DNA of 64,000 bases, taken from NCBI RefSeq assembly GCF_000213175.1, contig NW_009799103.1:2656322-2720321 (forward strand), written 5' to 3'. Positions within the stretch are counted from its first letter, which is position 1. Every line of letters begins with the position of its first letter. Below are positions 44,647-54,148 of the stretch, in pieces. Position numbers and translations under genes: made by a program. The notes beneath the pieces are model-generated. The model had not been told where the DNA came from. It made no database searches and was given only the letters and a program-made list of their open reading frames with translations. The DNA comes from Neurospora tetrasperma FGSC 2508. Lineage: Eukaryota > Ascomycota > Sordariomycetes > Sordariales > Sordariaceae.

Positions 44647-47600
44647 CTTCTTGGTTGAGGTAGCTGCTTGCTGTCTGTTAGCGACTTGAAGACTGGAGCC
44701 AGTGATATGTGGTTGGAGCGGATGAAGTGCCTAGGTACGATGGCACACGATCTGGAGAGAAGCGAGGGCCAAAGGCAGAGGTGTTACTTACAGAAAAAAG
44801 GCGAGGAGAGGTTGGTGGTGACCGGTAATCGATCACTTTGGTCTGAGGAAAAAGGGAGTGTTAGTGGGATCGAGGCAGAAAAAAAGGGCAAAAGCGCCAA
44901 GGTTATAAGATGATGACCGTGATGGTGGTTGAAAACAAGTGAAGCAAATGGGTCGAGTTCGGTAGTGGTAAGCTGTGATCTTCCCACACCATTCCATGGT
45001 TCCAGGTCTGGCCAAGCTAGGTATGCTGCTGCGATCAACCTTGGGAGTCCAGTCTCAAGGGTGACCACGTTGGCGGGATTGCTTGATTGAATCCAAGGTA
45101 TGGAACCAACAAGGAAAAGGAAAAAAGCTCAAAACGTACGGCAAAGAAAGGCTTGAAATCTGTCAACGAAGTTAGCAACGCGAGAAACTTGGGTACGTTC
45201 TGCACAGGGGCAGGGAGCGCGTGGTTCTTAGCGCAAGGTCATGGTTTAAAATCGTTGGAGTCGCGATTTTATGACACAAGGTTCTTGGAACCAACCAAGG
45301 GTGAAGATGAAGAGGGTAATGTCAGAACTGCCAAGGAGCAGTATGACGAGATCAACCAGGCGATGATGGCCCAGGTCAATCATACTGCATGACACCCAGA
45401 CCTTGAAGAAGAGGTTCAGGAGAGAGGATGTGGGTTTTGAGAAGATCTGGAACTTACGGCGAAAAGTTGCTTGAAGGCTGGGCAGCGGAAACGAGAAAAG
45501 AATCTTGAGCTTGGTACGACTGCGAAGATGAAATGGTTAGCTCAAGTTCTTGCTTCAAGTTTGGTCCAGTTGGAGTCGTGATTCTCGAGTGAGGTCTGGA
45601 GTCAGGAATGTCTTTTCTGATGTGCTTGGAAGCGCGACCGCAAAGTTGTGAAGTGATCGCAATAATCTCAGAATAGGAGACGAGGCCCTGCTTTCTCAGA
45701 GTGCGCGAAGGCTTCTTGTCACGATGCTTGGGAGGAGTGTCCAAGATTTGATGGATGGTGATGTGATGTGGAGGTGTAAAAATCAAAGGGAGTGAAGATC
45801 AAGTCAAGAGATTTGGTATACTCGCGCTTGAAGCTTCTGAAGTCGAAGTCAAAGTCTCCCAGACTCTTGCGATCGAGTCACTCGACTCTCTCGCATCGTG
45901 GGCTCGGGTGAAGATGCGGGTGAAGGTGACGAATGGGTTTACCTGACTGAGTTGCCTTGGCGACGAGGGTTGAAGATGTGTGTGAAGGAGGAAGAAAAGG
46001 CAAAGCAGGGCAGGCGTGATGGATGATTATACCTTTGAAAACGATGGAAGTTTTCTTGGTTGAGGGCAGGATTGATGATGGTGAACTGGGCACTTGGTAC
46101 TTACTCGACGCGATGGTAGCTTTGGCTAATGGTGTTGTGGACAAGAAAAAGTTCGGGCGAGTGCGGGCGGAAGAGTTTAAGACCCAGGAGGGAGCAAGGC
46201 GGGAGGGCAACTGGACGGGGCACGGTCCTTTGGGAGGACCTGGACTGTGAGTTCGGACGACACCAGACTGGGCTTTTGTTGAGCAAGTTTGTTTTGCCCA
46301 CTTGGGACGAACGGCTGTGAGGCTGGGAAGCAAAAGTCAAGACGACGTGAGGCTGATCCTGCCATACTCACCTTTTCCGTGGGCGACTGGCTCAACACGG
46401 AGCTGGAGATTTCGGAGCAAAGGAGTGAAAGCTGAGATATGGCGAGGCTGGTCTTGCTGCCAACGGCATCTTTCGTCTTGTCCACCCAGGTCACTCTACG
46501 GATTCTGGTCTTGCTCAGTTGGGTGAAGGCCAGACGGCTATTCAGATGACAACTTCCTATCGTACTCCAAGTCATTCTGTGAGATACTACATACAAGTGT
46601 ATCCACCGAGATCACATCATCCATCCGAGATATCACACAGATATGGTTTGCTCTTTTTCACAGAGCTCCCTTCCCAAGGTGTACTTCTATCCTATATCGT
46701 TTGTTGACTTCGACAGTGGAGCGGCGTACATCATTTGCAGGTGTTTATGCTAGAACTAACGTCGTCAAGCTTCCCTTTCCCTTCTGTGACTGCGTTTGTA
46801 GAGGTATCTTTACGAGTTAGCGTGACGACTATCGAGTGTGGAAGGCACACGTTGTCTGTTGTATTCGTAAGGCTAGATGGAGATTTGGGGATGGATCGAA
46901 GGAGCTGGTCGGTTGAAACATTGGCCGGACAACAAACCCGCCTGTTTCACCAGAAGAAGGCGGTGGTGTTGAGCTGAAAGGACTCAACTTCATCTGTTAG
47001 GGCAGGCAGATGGCACAAATATCAACAATCTCTCAGAGATATCAATCTGTTACTTGGTTTCACGATTACGCTTGAGGTCAAGAAATCGCTCCTCGATCTG
47101 CTTCAAGTCGGTCATAGCGTCTTTGAAGGGGCTGGCTAAGGTAGGCAGACACATCCTTCCTGAGCGGATGACGATTTTACGCCAGAGGCACCAATCTCGT
47201 GAAATATGGAATCAGTTGCCTCAGATACCACTGATGGGGAGTCGACTGCTCCGACGAAATGGACGTTGAAATTCGAAAATAATGTGTTTTAGGAATTGGT
47301 CGACACAGTAGATGGCAGGCTTAAAAACCATTGCTTTTTACACCCAGAAGACCATTTTGGGCACATGTACTTGGCGTTCTCCTTCTTTGTGCCTTTGTTG
47401 CTTTCAAGTTAAAGTCGTCGAGTCAGCAGTCGGTGCACATTGCATGAAATCAAAAGCTCCCCTTGAACAACGAGGCCCAGGACTCGTACTTGCTTGCCCC
47501 GATCCCTGAGTCTCGGCCAGGAAACATGCCACGGTACTCTGTAAGATTTGTAAGTAGACGTAACATCTTTTGCGTGGTCAAGAGATATCGAAGTGAACGC

Positions 47601-47728
47601 CTGCTAATTTCAACGAAATAAAGTCGGTGCTTCCATTGCAGTTCGCGAGTAGCGGGGCTGGGAGTACCGTGGTGGGAAACCCTTTTTCCAGACATGCGTT
47701 GTACGGGCATGTCTAGAGGATTGGGATA
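44647..47728. other. Leader/promoter region with splice-like motifs, no clear gene
   Basis: 3.1 kb upstream of the 1,186-aa gene. On the minus strand there are good 5' splice consensus sites at about 44791 (GTAAGTAAC), 45450 (GTAAGTTCC), 46106 (GTAAGTACC) and 46373 (GTGAGTATG), with CTAACAG near 44685. This suggests a long spliced 5' leader. The open frames in between are short and not protein-like. Confidence 0.45.
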
Positions 47729-47788
47729 CAATCAATGTTGGGAAAACGATTATTTGGAAAACAGTAATTGTTTTCCAAACATTGATTG
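47729..47788. repeat. Imperfect inverted repeat (25-bp arms, 10-nt loop)
   Basis: The left arm 47729-47753 and right arm 47764-47788 match at 22 of 25 positions when one is reversed and complemented (CAATCAATGTT...GGAAAAC core). Transcribed RNA could form a strong hairpin. It could be a remnant of a small inverted-repeat element. Confidence 0.75.
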
Positions 47789-48269
47789 TCTACCAGATAA
47801 CGGTCGTTGCGACGCAGGCTGTCCCGCTTCGGTACCTCTACATATATCAAGCAAGGCTCCCTCACTACGACCTCTGATTTTTTTCTTTTTCTCCTCCCCT
47901 CTCCTCCTTATCTTTCATCGACGTACTTTCGCCAAACAAGGCTCCTCTCACCATCTGGTCCTTTCTCAAACAACAGCCAAGGTGAGCACCACTACCACAA
48001 GCTTACATCTCTTCCAGTCCTCCTGCTCCTCCTCCTGCCTGACCTCATTCGGGAACGTCCAACTTCCAGGGACGAGACAGCTGCTCAATACTAGTCAAAA
48101 TTTCCCATACTGGGAATTTCGCGGAAATTGGAAAGTCGCGACTCAGCCCGTCGGCTGAGCAGCAAACACCCCTCTTGCGCAGGGAACATCACAAGAGAAA
48201 ACACTTTGCGAGATTGATATCAGCTCTACCTCCCTCCGTGGCCCCCTCATCACGACGACTCTCAAGCTT

Positions 48270-48368
48270 TGCTCCCAGTCTGGTGACCAGCCCTCCGGCG
48301 CTGAGTGCTACAAGTGCGGCGAGGTCGGCCACATTGCCCGCAACTGCTCCATGGACGGCCAGGAGTAA
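48270..48368 (+). pseudogene. CCHC zinc-knuckle fragment
   Basis: In one frame the sequence reads CSQSGDQPSGAECYKCGEVG then HIARNCSMDGQE and a stop. It holds one perfect Cys-x2-Cys-x4-His-x4-Cys knuckle of the kind found in Gis2/CNBP-like nucleic-acid-binding proteins. No second knuckle and no credible start are visible. The stop overlaps a GTAAGT donor (GA|GTAAGTG), and a matching ATAG acceptor lies near 48425, so it may be an exon of a decayed gene. Its short length points to a relic. Confidence 0.5.
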
Positions 48369-48630
48369 GTGTCCCCTCATCTTAAGACTGACATTAAGCG
48401 GACGCTGACACACACTCCAACATAGATTTGAGGTCGCAGAGTCCGTGTTGACAAGGCCTCTGACCGACCGCGCCGGCCACACCACAGTTAGTGAGTTTAA
48501 CCATCTTCCAACGAAATTATCACCCAGTCAATTCTCGGCTATCTCTACGTCCATACCAGGCATCCTCACACTAACCACACCTTTTTGTTCTTTGCCCCGA
48601 AAAGCAGACAATCTACAGCGAACTGAGCGA

Positions 48631-48729
48631 CCTTGGCCAACACGCGTTCATCGGCAACTCGAGCATGAGTTCTCATCGTCCCTCTGTCTCCAGATCCCTC
48701 CTCGACACTGACCCGAACCCCAAAGGAGT
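48631..48729 (+). repeat. Diverged copy of part of exon 3 of the 1,186-aa gene
   Basis: It aligns by eye along its whole length to 43606-43699 on the same strand. The shared core TTCATCGGCAACTCGAGCAT is exact, apart from a few substitutions elsewhere and a 5-nt insertion (AGATC). Frame relationships are broken, so it is non-coding debris. Confidence 0.8.
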
Positions 48730-49659
48730 CAATAGAATTTCTGTACCTGACCTGGGGATAATATTGACCTACTACACGTTTCCATTTCGCGCGTCCTTTC
48801 GACTTCTCAAAGCGCCACAAGAAACAGCCGAAACCGAGCGACCTGCCATTGTCTAGGGTGCTGGCCAACACTCTAAAACCGAAAAGCAAGCCAGCACCCA
48901 GGACAATCACCCGCCTCCACCAAGGAAATCGAAAAGCAGGTGGCGGTGGTTTCGTAACGAGTTCTCAGAAATGGAGACGACGGAGAAAACCTTCAATTTC
49001 GAGGTAGAGTGTACATACCTACCTACAGGTACCTACGTACCTGTATATAGACGTGGAAGTTAGCTAGCACTACACCTTAGGTAGAGGAAGAGAACCTCAC
49101 CTCCACACAGCCCTCATCATACCTAATTTTGGAGGTGATCTTTCACTATCAATCTCACAGCTCCTTGTTTGGTAATACCTACCTCTAGGCAATGGAACCT
49201 TGAGGCTTTGGACCATAGGTAAGGTAGGTACCATTCACCATCGTCCAATAACCTCCCCATCGTCGACGACCTTGGCTACCTACCTACCTACATCTATCTA
49301 TTCACCAGCAGGTAAACCTTGAATGCCTTCCAGGTTTACTTTCAACCCCTTTACTGGCAGCTAATCAGGTTCTTAGTCTTTCCCACTTTCAGAACTATAA
49401 AAATTCCACTAATTGTACTCGGAGCTCGCTGAACTTGTTCCAGTCTTGTCCGAATCACCAAACATCTTCGACTTCCACCTCCAAAAGTCGACAACACAAC
49501 CATTGTCCACTCCCCTGTATCATATCAGGCTTCTCAAATTTCTCAATGTACGTCACTACTCCATTTAACAACAACCACTACTTAGGTAATCTTTACTAAG
49601 TGACATTACCTCCAGTACCGGCTCTTATCTTACTCTCCATTCCTTGAGACAAAGCCAAG
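48730..49659. promoter_or_regulatory. Upstream region of 262-aa gene, rich in TACCTACC motifs
   Basis: Between 49010 and 49310 there are many CTACCTACC/GGTAGGTAC units, including a dyad around 49023-49048 (ACAGGTA and TACCTGT arms). These are simple dispersed motifs typical of this genome. The last 200 bp before 49660 are CA/CT-rich leader-like sequence with a possible leader intron (GTACGTCA near 49550, CCAG near 49616). Confidence 0.5.
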
Positions 49660-50448
49660 ATGGTAAAAACCAATGATGAAAAGTCCAATGTGACAACCTC
49701 CAAAGCGGCAGCCAAAGAAGTCACCAAACCCGCCAACAACATCCTCACCCCGGCCGCCAGAATGCTTCAACATATTCTATCAAGCCGCACCCTCTTGATC
49801 ATGAGGAAGACAATGATCCTCGAAGCCCTAAACCAGGCCGAGAACGAAGCCGAAGCTAAGGTGGAGGCCGCACTTGCCAGGAAGGATGACTTGAAGTCGG
49901 ACAAAGCGGAGGTGGACAAGGACGACGATAAGGGCAAAGACAACGACGATGACAACATAAACCCTCGAAACCCCCCTACCTCAGACCCTGCAGCGAAGGC
50001 CCCATCTGCAGTCCAAGTAAAAGCCAACCAACACGAAGCGCAAGCTGCTATCCGTAGCCTGAAGAGACATGGAGCCAGCGTCCAAGCAGCAGAATCTCCA
50101 GCAAACGTCCAGCAGAACTTATCAGCCGGTAACATTCCTCCCAAGGCTCCCAAGGCTCCCATGGCTCCCAAGGCTACTACCTCGGGTACAACACGTAGCG
50201 GTCGCGTGGTGAAACCCAGCCAGAAGGCCAGAGATGTGAAGGGGGTGATGAACAAGAAGAGAACCAGCACCAGCGAAGCGGCTACACGTACTAGGACTAG
50301 GACCAGAACTAGAAGTGGAAAAGGAGGCAAGGGAGGAGCCACAAGGTCCAATTCAGCGCCGCCGCCGGCCGCTACTGTGAACACGACGGTCACACGCAGC
50401 GGTCGTGTGGTGAAGCCTAGTTTGAAGGCTAGGGAGATGGGGGGTTAG
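49660..50448 (+). CDS. Basic disordered protein with duplicated TRSGRVVKPS motif
   Basis: A single open frame of 262 aa from ATG 49660 (AAGATGG context). The N-terminal 90 residues contain a helix (AARMLQHILSSRTLLIMRKT, then ILEALNQAENEAEAKVEAAL). A Lys/Asp-rich acidic stretch follows, then Pro/Ala/Lys repeats (PPKAPKAPMAPKA). Two copies of a 16-residue motif follow: TTRSGRVVKPSQKARD (about 180-195) and VTRSGRVVKPSLKARE at the C-terminus. The segment between them has TRTRTRTRTRSGKGGKGG. The composition suggests a nuclear, nucleic-acid or chromatin-associated protein. No known family recognised. Confidence 0.75.
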   Translation: MVKTNDEKSNVTTSKAAAKEVTKPANNILTPAARMLQHILSSRTLLIMRKTMILEALNQAENEAEAKVEAALARKDDLKSDKAEVDKDDDKGKDNDDDNINPRNPPTSDPAAKAPSAVQVKANQHEAQAAIRSLKRHGASVQAAESPANVQQNLSAGNIPPKAPKAPMAPKATTSGTTRSGRVVKPSQKARDVKGVMNKKRTSTSEAATRTRTRTRTRSGKGGKGGATRSNSAPPPAATVNTTVTRSGRVVKPSLKAREMGG

Positions 50449-51243
50449 CGGAATACCTCTACGGTACATACCTACCTCTAGGTAGCACGAGATGTTTTGC
50501 TTTTTCCCAATGCTTAGAAGGAGACATGGTTGATTGCAAGTCATTGTGTAAAGTGAACAAATACCATCAACTCTTCTGGGTTAGAGAAGAACTACTGCAA
50601 CATGTTGTGTAAGTAGGTACTGAGCCAATGATGCAACAACTGTGACCGTGAATCTCCGAGTTCCTAGAGAACTACGTACATACAATTCCATATCAAGTAA
50701 GAGAATATGGAAGAAAAGAGATGAATCGAAACTAGGGGTACCATATAAAAAGCTAACATGAAATAGAAAGAACAAAAAAACCATGGACAGTGATAGTCTA
50801 GGTGGGTATCGAGTACCACCAATACCACCACTCTCTTGAACGCCGAACCAACTCGCGATAAGCAAAGAAAATTCATGCTGAAAAAAAAATAGAAAGAAAT
50901 AGAACGTATGGGGTGATGAATGAGTGTGGGTCTGAGCCATCACGGGCCCTAGTACCTTGTGCAAAGTGCGTGGAAAAGATTGAAGCTCCTGGCAAGTGCC
51001 TCTTTCCCTCATGATTCCAGTCTTCAAAGGAGCCGAGAAAACAGAACGCTTTTCCTTTTATCTTTCCATCCCCGCCTTGACTCCATATTTTCATGCCTAG
51101 AGGTACTAGAACGGCACCTTCTTTCTCTTTTCTTCTTTTTCGTCTTCTTATTTTTTTTTTTTTTTCCTTTCGATTTTGTCCACTGACCGCCTGGCTCCTG
51201 ACTGGACAATCACAAGGACGTTCTTCGAGGCAAGTTAGAGATC
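50449..51243. other. Convergent 3' spacer
   Basis: 795 bp between the 262-aa gene (+) and the ATPase-like gene (-), with T-rich tract 51130-51165. No feature seen. Confidence 0.5.
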
Positions 51244-54148
51244 TTAATCATCCTTCTCCTCACCCTCCTCCTCAGGTTCCGGCATAACCAACTTGACATC
51301 TACGCCCTTGCCCTTCTCCGACCTCCTAATCTCATAATGACCACCAAGCACCAGATCCTTCGCCACCAACTCCCTGGTACGTCCCAAGCTCTCGATAGCC
51401 GCAATCCTGTCAATGGTCGCCTGCAGGTGTTCGCGGAAGCCGGGCTGAGCAACGATCTCCCGGAATGCGAGGTGCATGGGCACGGAGCTGGCGCGCACCT
51501 GGGCGTTCTTGGTGATCGAGAAAAGATTGAGGCGGTCGAGGGCGCGCACAAAGTCGGAACGCGTCATGATCTGCTGGGCCTCGTGCAGAGCGTACGAGGG
51601 CAGGATGTGGCCGACTACAGGGTCGTAGGTGGAAGAGCCAGCGGCTTCCATCATGGCTTCTTTATCGACGAGGGCGGTGGCTAGGACTACTGCTGCTGCC
51701 TGTGTGTGGGGAGGGGGTGTTAGCAAATTGGAGGGAAGATGGGGAAGCAGAAGGAGTTTAAGGGAGATGGGGAGTGGGAAGAGAAAGAAAAGGGAACAAA
51801 GAAACAGCAACTCACAGCCCACTTCTGCTGATCCATCACATCATCATCCATTTCCTCTCCCAGAATCCAGCACTGGTTCAAGAACCACGTCTTCTCCACT
51901 TGCTTGATCTCATCACATGTCGCCAGCATATCATTGCTCTTGGCGACCCTATTCAAGAAATTCAGGCGACCACCCACGCGATCGTAGATTTGCTCCAAGG
52001 TCTGGTCGCTTAAGTCCTCTCCGAAATAGCGGTGACGATAATTCCTGAGGGCCGCCGTCGCCAGGTTCTTGGGCAGGTCCGTGATCGAGAGCACCTCCAT
52101 GCGCGTGGCCAACTGCTTCAGCCTCTCATACACCCAATAATCGTCGCTGTTAAACACCATGGTAACCAAGTTGCTGGCGGCCCACTGCTCGGCCTTCTGC
52201 TGGAGCAGCTCAATCAGGTCCTTGCCGTCCTCATCGTCGCGGATCAGATGCATCTGGTTGATGATAACCACCAGCGGCCTTCCAATCTTTGCACGCCGCT
52301 TGAGTGCCACCTTTTCCAGCTTGTTCAGCGCACGCTCAATATCCAACAGCGCCGTAGTGTCGCGCGGGCCGCGCTCGCTAAAGTAGCTGCCGATGTAATC
52401 TTCGTGGAACTCGTAGTCGAGCGCCTTGCCCAGGCGGATGCGAAAGATCTCCAGGTCGGCATGCGCCTCAAACATGGCCACGCCGTCACCGTCGATCTTG
52501 CGCATGGCTTCCAACAACATGCTGCTCTTGCCCGTGCCCTTGTCGCCGATGAACAGGTGGTAGTGCCCGATCTCTTTGCCAGCCACGATATCATCGACGA
52601 TGTCCTGCTCGGGTCGTGCGATCCAATGCGTGGCGGCAGCGGTCTTGGAGAGCGGTATGTTCTTGCCAATAGCGGCGAGGTCGAGGACGGGATCACCGGG
52701 CTCAAAAGCGTTGGACATTTTCTGTAAGACGATGTGCTTATAGGTCTTGTGGTAGGCGTAGGCAGCGATACTGAAACCGGCGCCGAGCACAAGTATGGAG
52801 GCGAACGAGGTGGCGGCTGCTTCGAGCATCTTGTAGAGGATCGAGGGATTCTCATTTGGTGGGCAGTGGTGGTGATCGTCGGAGCCATGGTGGGGGGTAG
52901 TGCGAGCTAGGGAGGATTAGTTTGCTGTCGGGTAGTATCTAATGTACACAGGAAAAAGAGCTTGGGGGGATGTCATGTTCAATGGCACGATGGAGGTAAA
53001 ATGGGGAGCAGGGCATGGAAGACAAGGTCAGGATCGTCCCGATCAGGAGGTGGATTTAGGAGAAGATTCCGGGGATGAAAGAATGTCCATTGTAAGACAA
53101 TCTCCAGAGCAATTTTAGGGGTTGTAACGTTGATGGTTCGGGTAGAAGAGCCTTTGCGGTCTTGATCATGACCATTCGAAGTGTGGTTCGTGAATCTTGA
53201 CGCAGGTAGGCACCATCCAAGGATGAAGAACCATCTCTGGCTGACAACATGACGGCAAGGCGGGGCCGAGTCGCTGTACGATCAAAAACCGCCAGGCATC
53301 GGGGTCCATGGTACAATGTCCGAAAGCCCGTTGATGACCCCCAAATGCCTTGCAGACTGCATGTACCGGCAAGTCTTGGACCCTGCATCAACCAAGCCGA
53401 GTCTTTCTTGTATGTGGTCGAGTTCAAAGACAAAGGCATACCATTGCTTATTCCCCATACTCGACATGACACTTGTCATGGGTAACCCTCGACCATTGTT
53501 CAGATCCTCAACTCCATTGCCATATTTAATGGAGAACAAAGCTCTCGATCGCAAATGTTCACACTCCAAATCCACCCCCTTGCCAAGCCAAGTCATGACA
53601 ATTCCGGGTTCGAGGCTGATGTATATAACGTGGTAGTGGGCCACAGCGCACAACAACCAGCACAAGCCAAGCTCGAATCTTTTTCCTCATACAACATTTT
53701 TTGTTTCTTTTTTTTCTTTCGTGTAGCAAAATCAACCAACAACATGTGTTAAAGGGGGGGAACCGAAGTGGGGATGCCACCTCAATGCTTGAACAATGCT
53801 TGACCGTCCATGAAATGCAACAGAGACCGGGGGGTGGTGATAACACATAAGGATAAGGAGAAAGTTGAACCCACCGAAAGATCTGCGCTGCTGGTGCTGC
53901 TGACGTTGGAATAAGCTTCTCGCCGGAGGAACTGTGCCTGAAGATCCCAGCCGCAATCTCGGGGGCCATGCAGCGATTGCAGGTGTGGGTGTTGTGGTGG
54001 ATCGTGATGATGCCGATGCTGATGACGATGTAGGAGTCCAGCGCGCCAGCGCGAGGGTGGACTTGTTGACTTTGTTGAAGTTGAAGCCGCCAGTGTTGGT
54101 GGACTTGGCGGCACGGATACGCCAGGCAGCGGGTATCCTGGATGCCAT
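51244..54148 (-). CDS. Mitochondrial P-loop ATPase-like membrane protein
   Basis: Exons 54148-53875, 52906-51816 and 51699-51244 join in frame to 606 aa. Exon 1 starts MASRIPAAWRIRAAKSTNTG, a basic amphipathic mitochondrial presequence ending RRSFA at the junction. Exon 2 continues RTTPHHGSDD, PPNENPSILYKMLE, then one membrane span (about 122-142, FASILVLGAGFSIAAYAY). A P-loop domain follows: Walker A GDKGTGKSS (about 212-220) and a Walker-B-like strand PLVVIINQMHLI with Asn-Gln in place of Asp-Glu. A winged-helix-like segment contains NLFSITKNAQVRA, and the tail is acidic. This fits fungal inner-membrane AAA/STAND-type ATPases of unknown role. The frame alone starts at 52829 and would lack the presequence. 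Intron 1 is 968 nt, far longer than any other here; intron 2 is 116 nt. Confidence 0.82.
52907..53874 (-). other. 968-nt first intron of the ATPase-like gene
   Basis: Donor GTGGGT, branch CTAAT in ACTAATCCTCCCTAG, acceptor TAG. It holds no recognised gene; the frames inside are short and random-looking. It may contain an unrecognised insertion or an unannotated small exon. Confidence 0.6.

Noticed and set aside
45087-45392. 101-codon plus-strand frame
   Set aside because: No codon or domain pattern; lies in the probable leader region of the opposite-strand gene.
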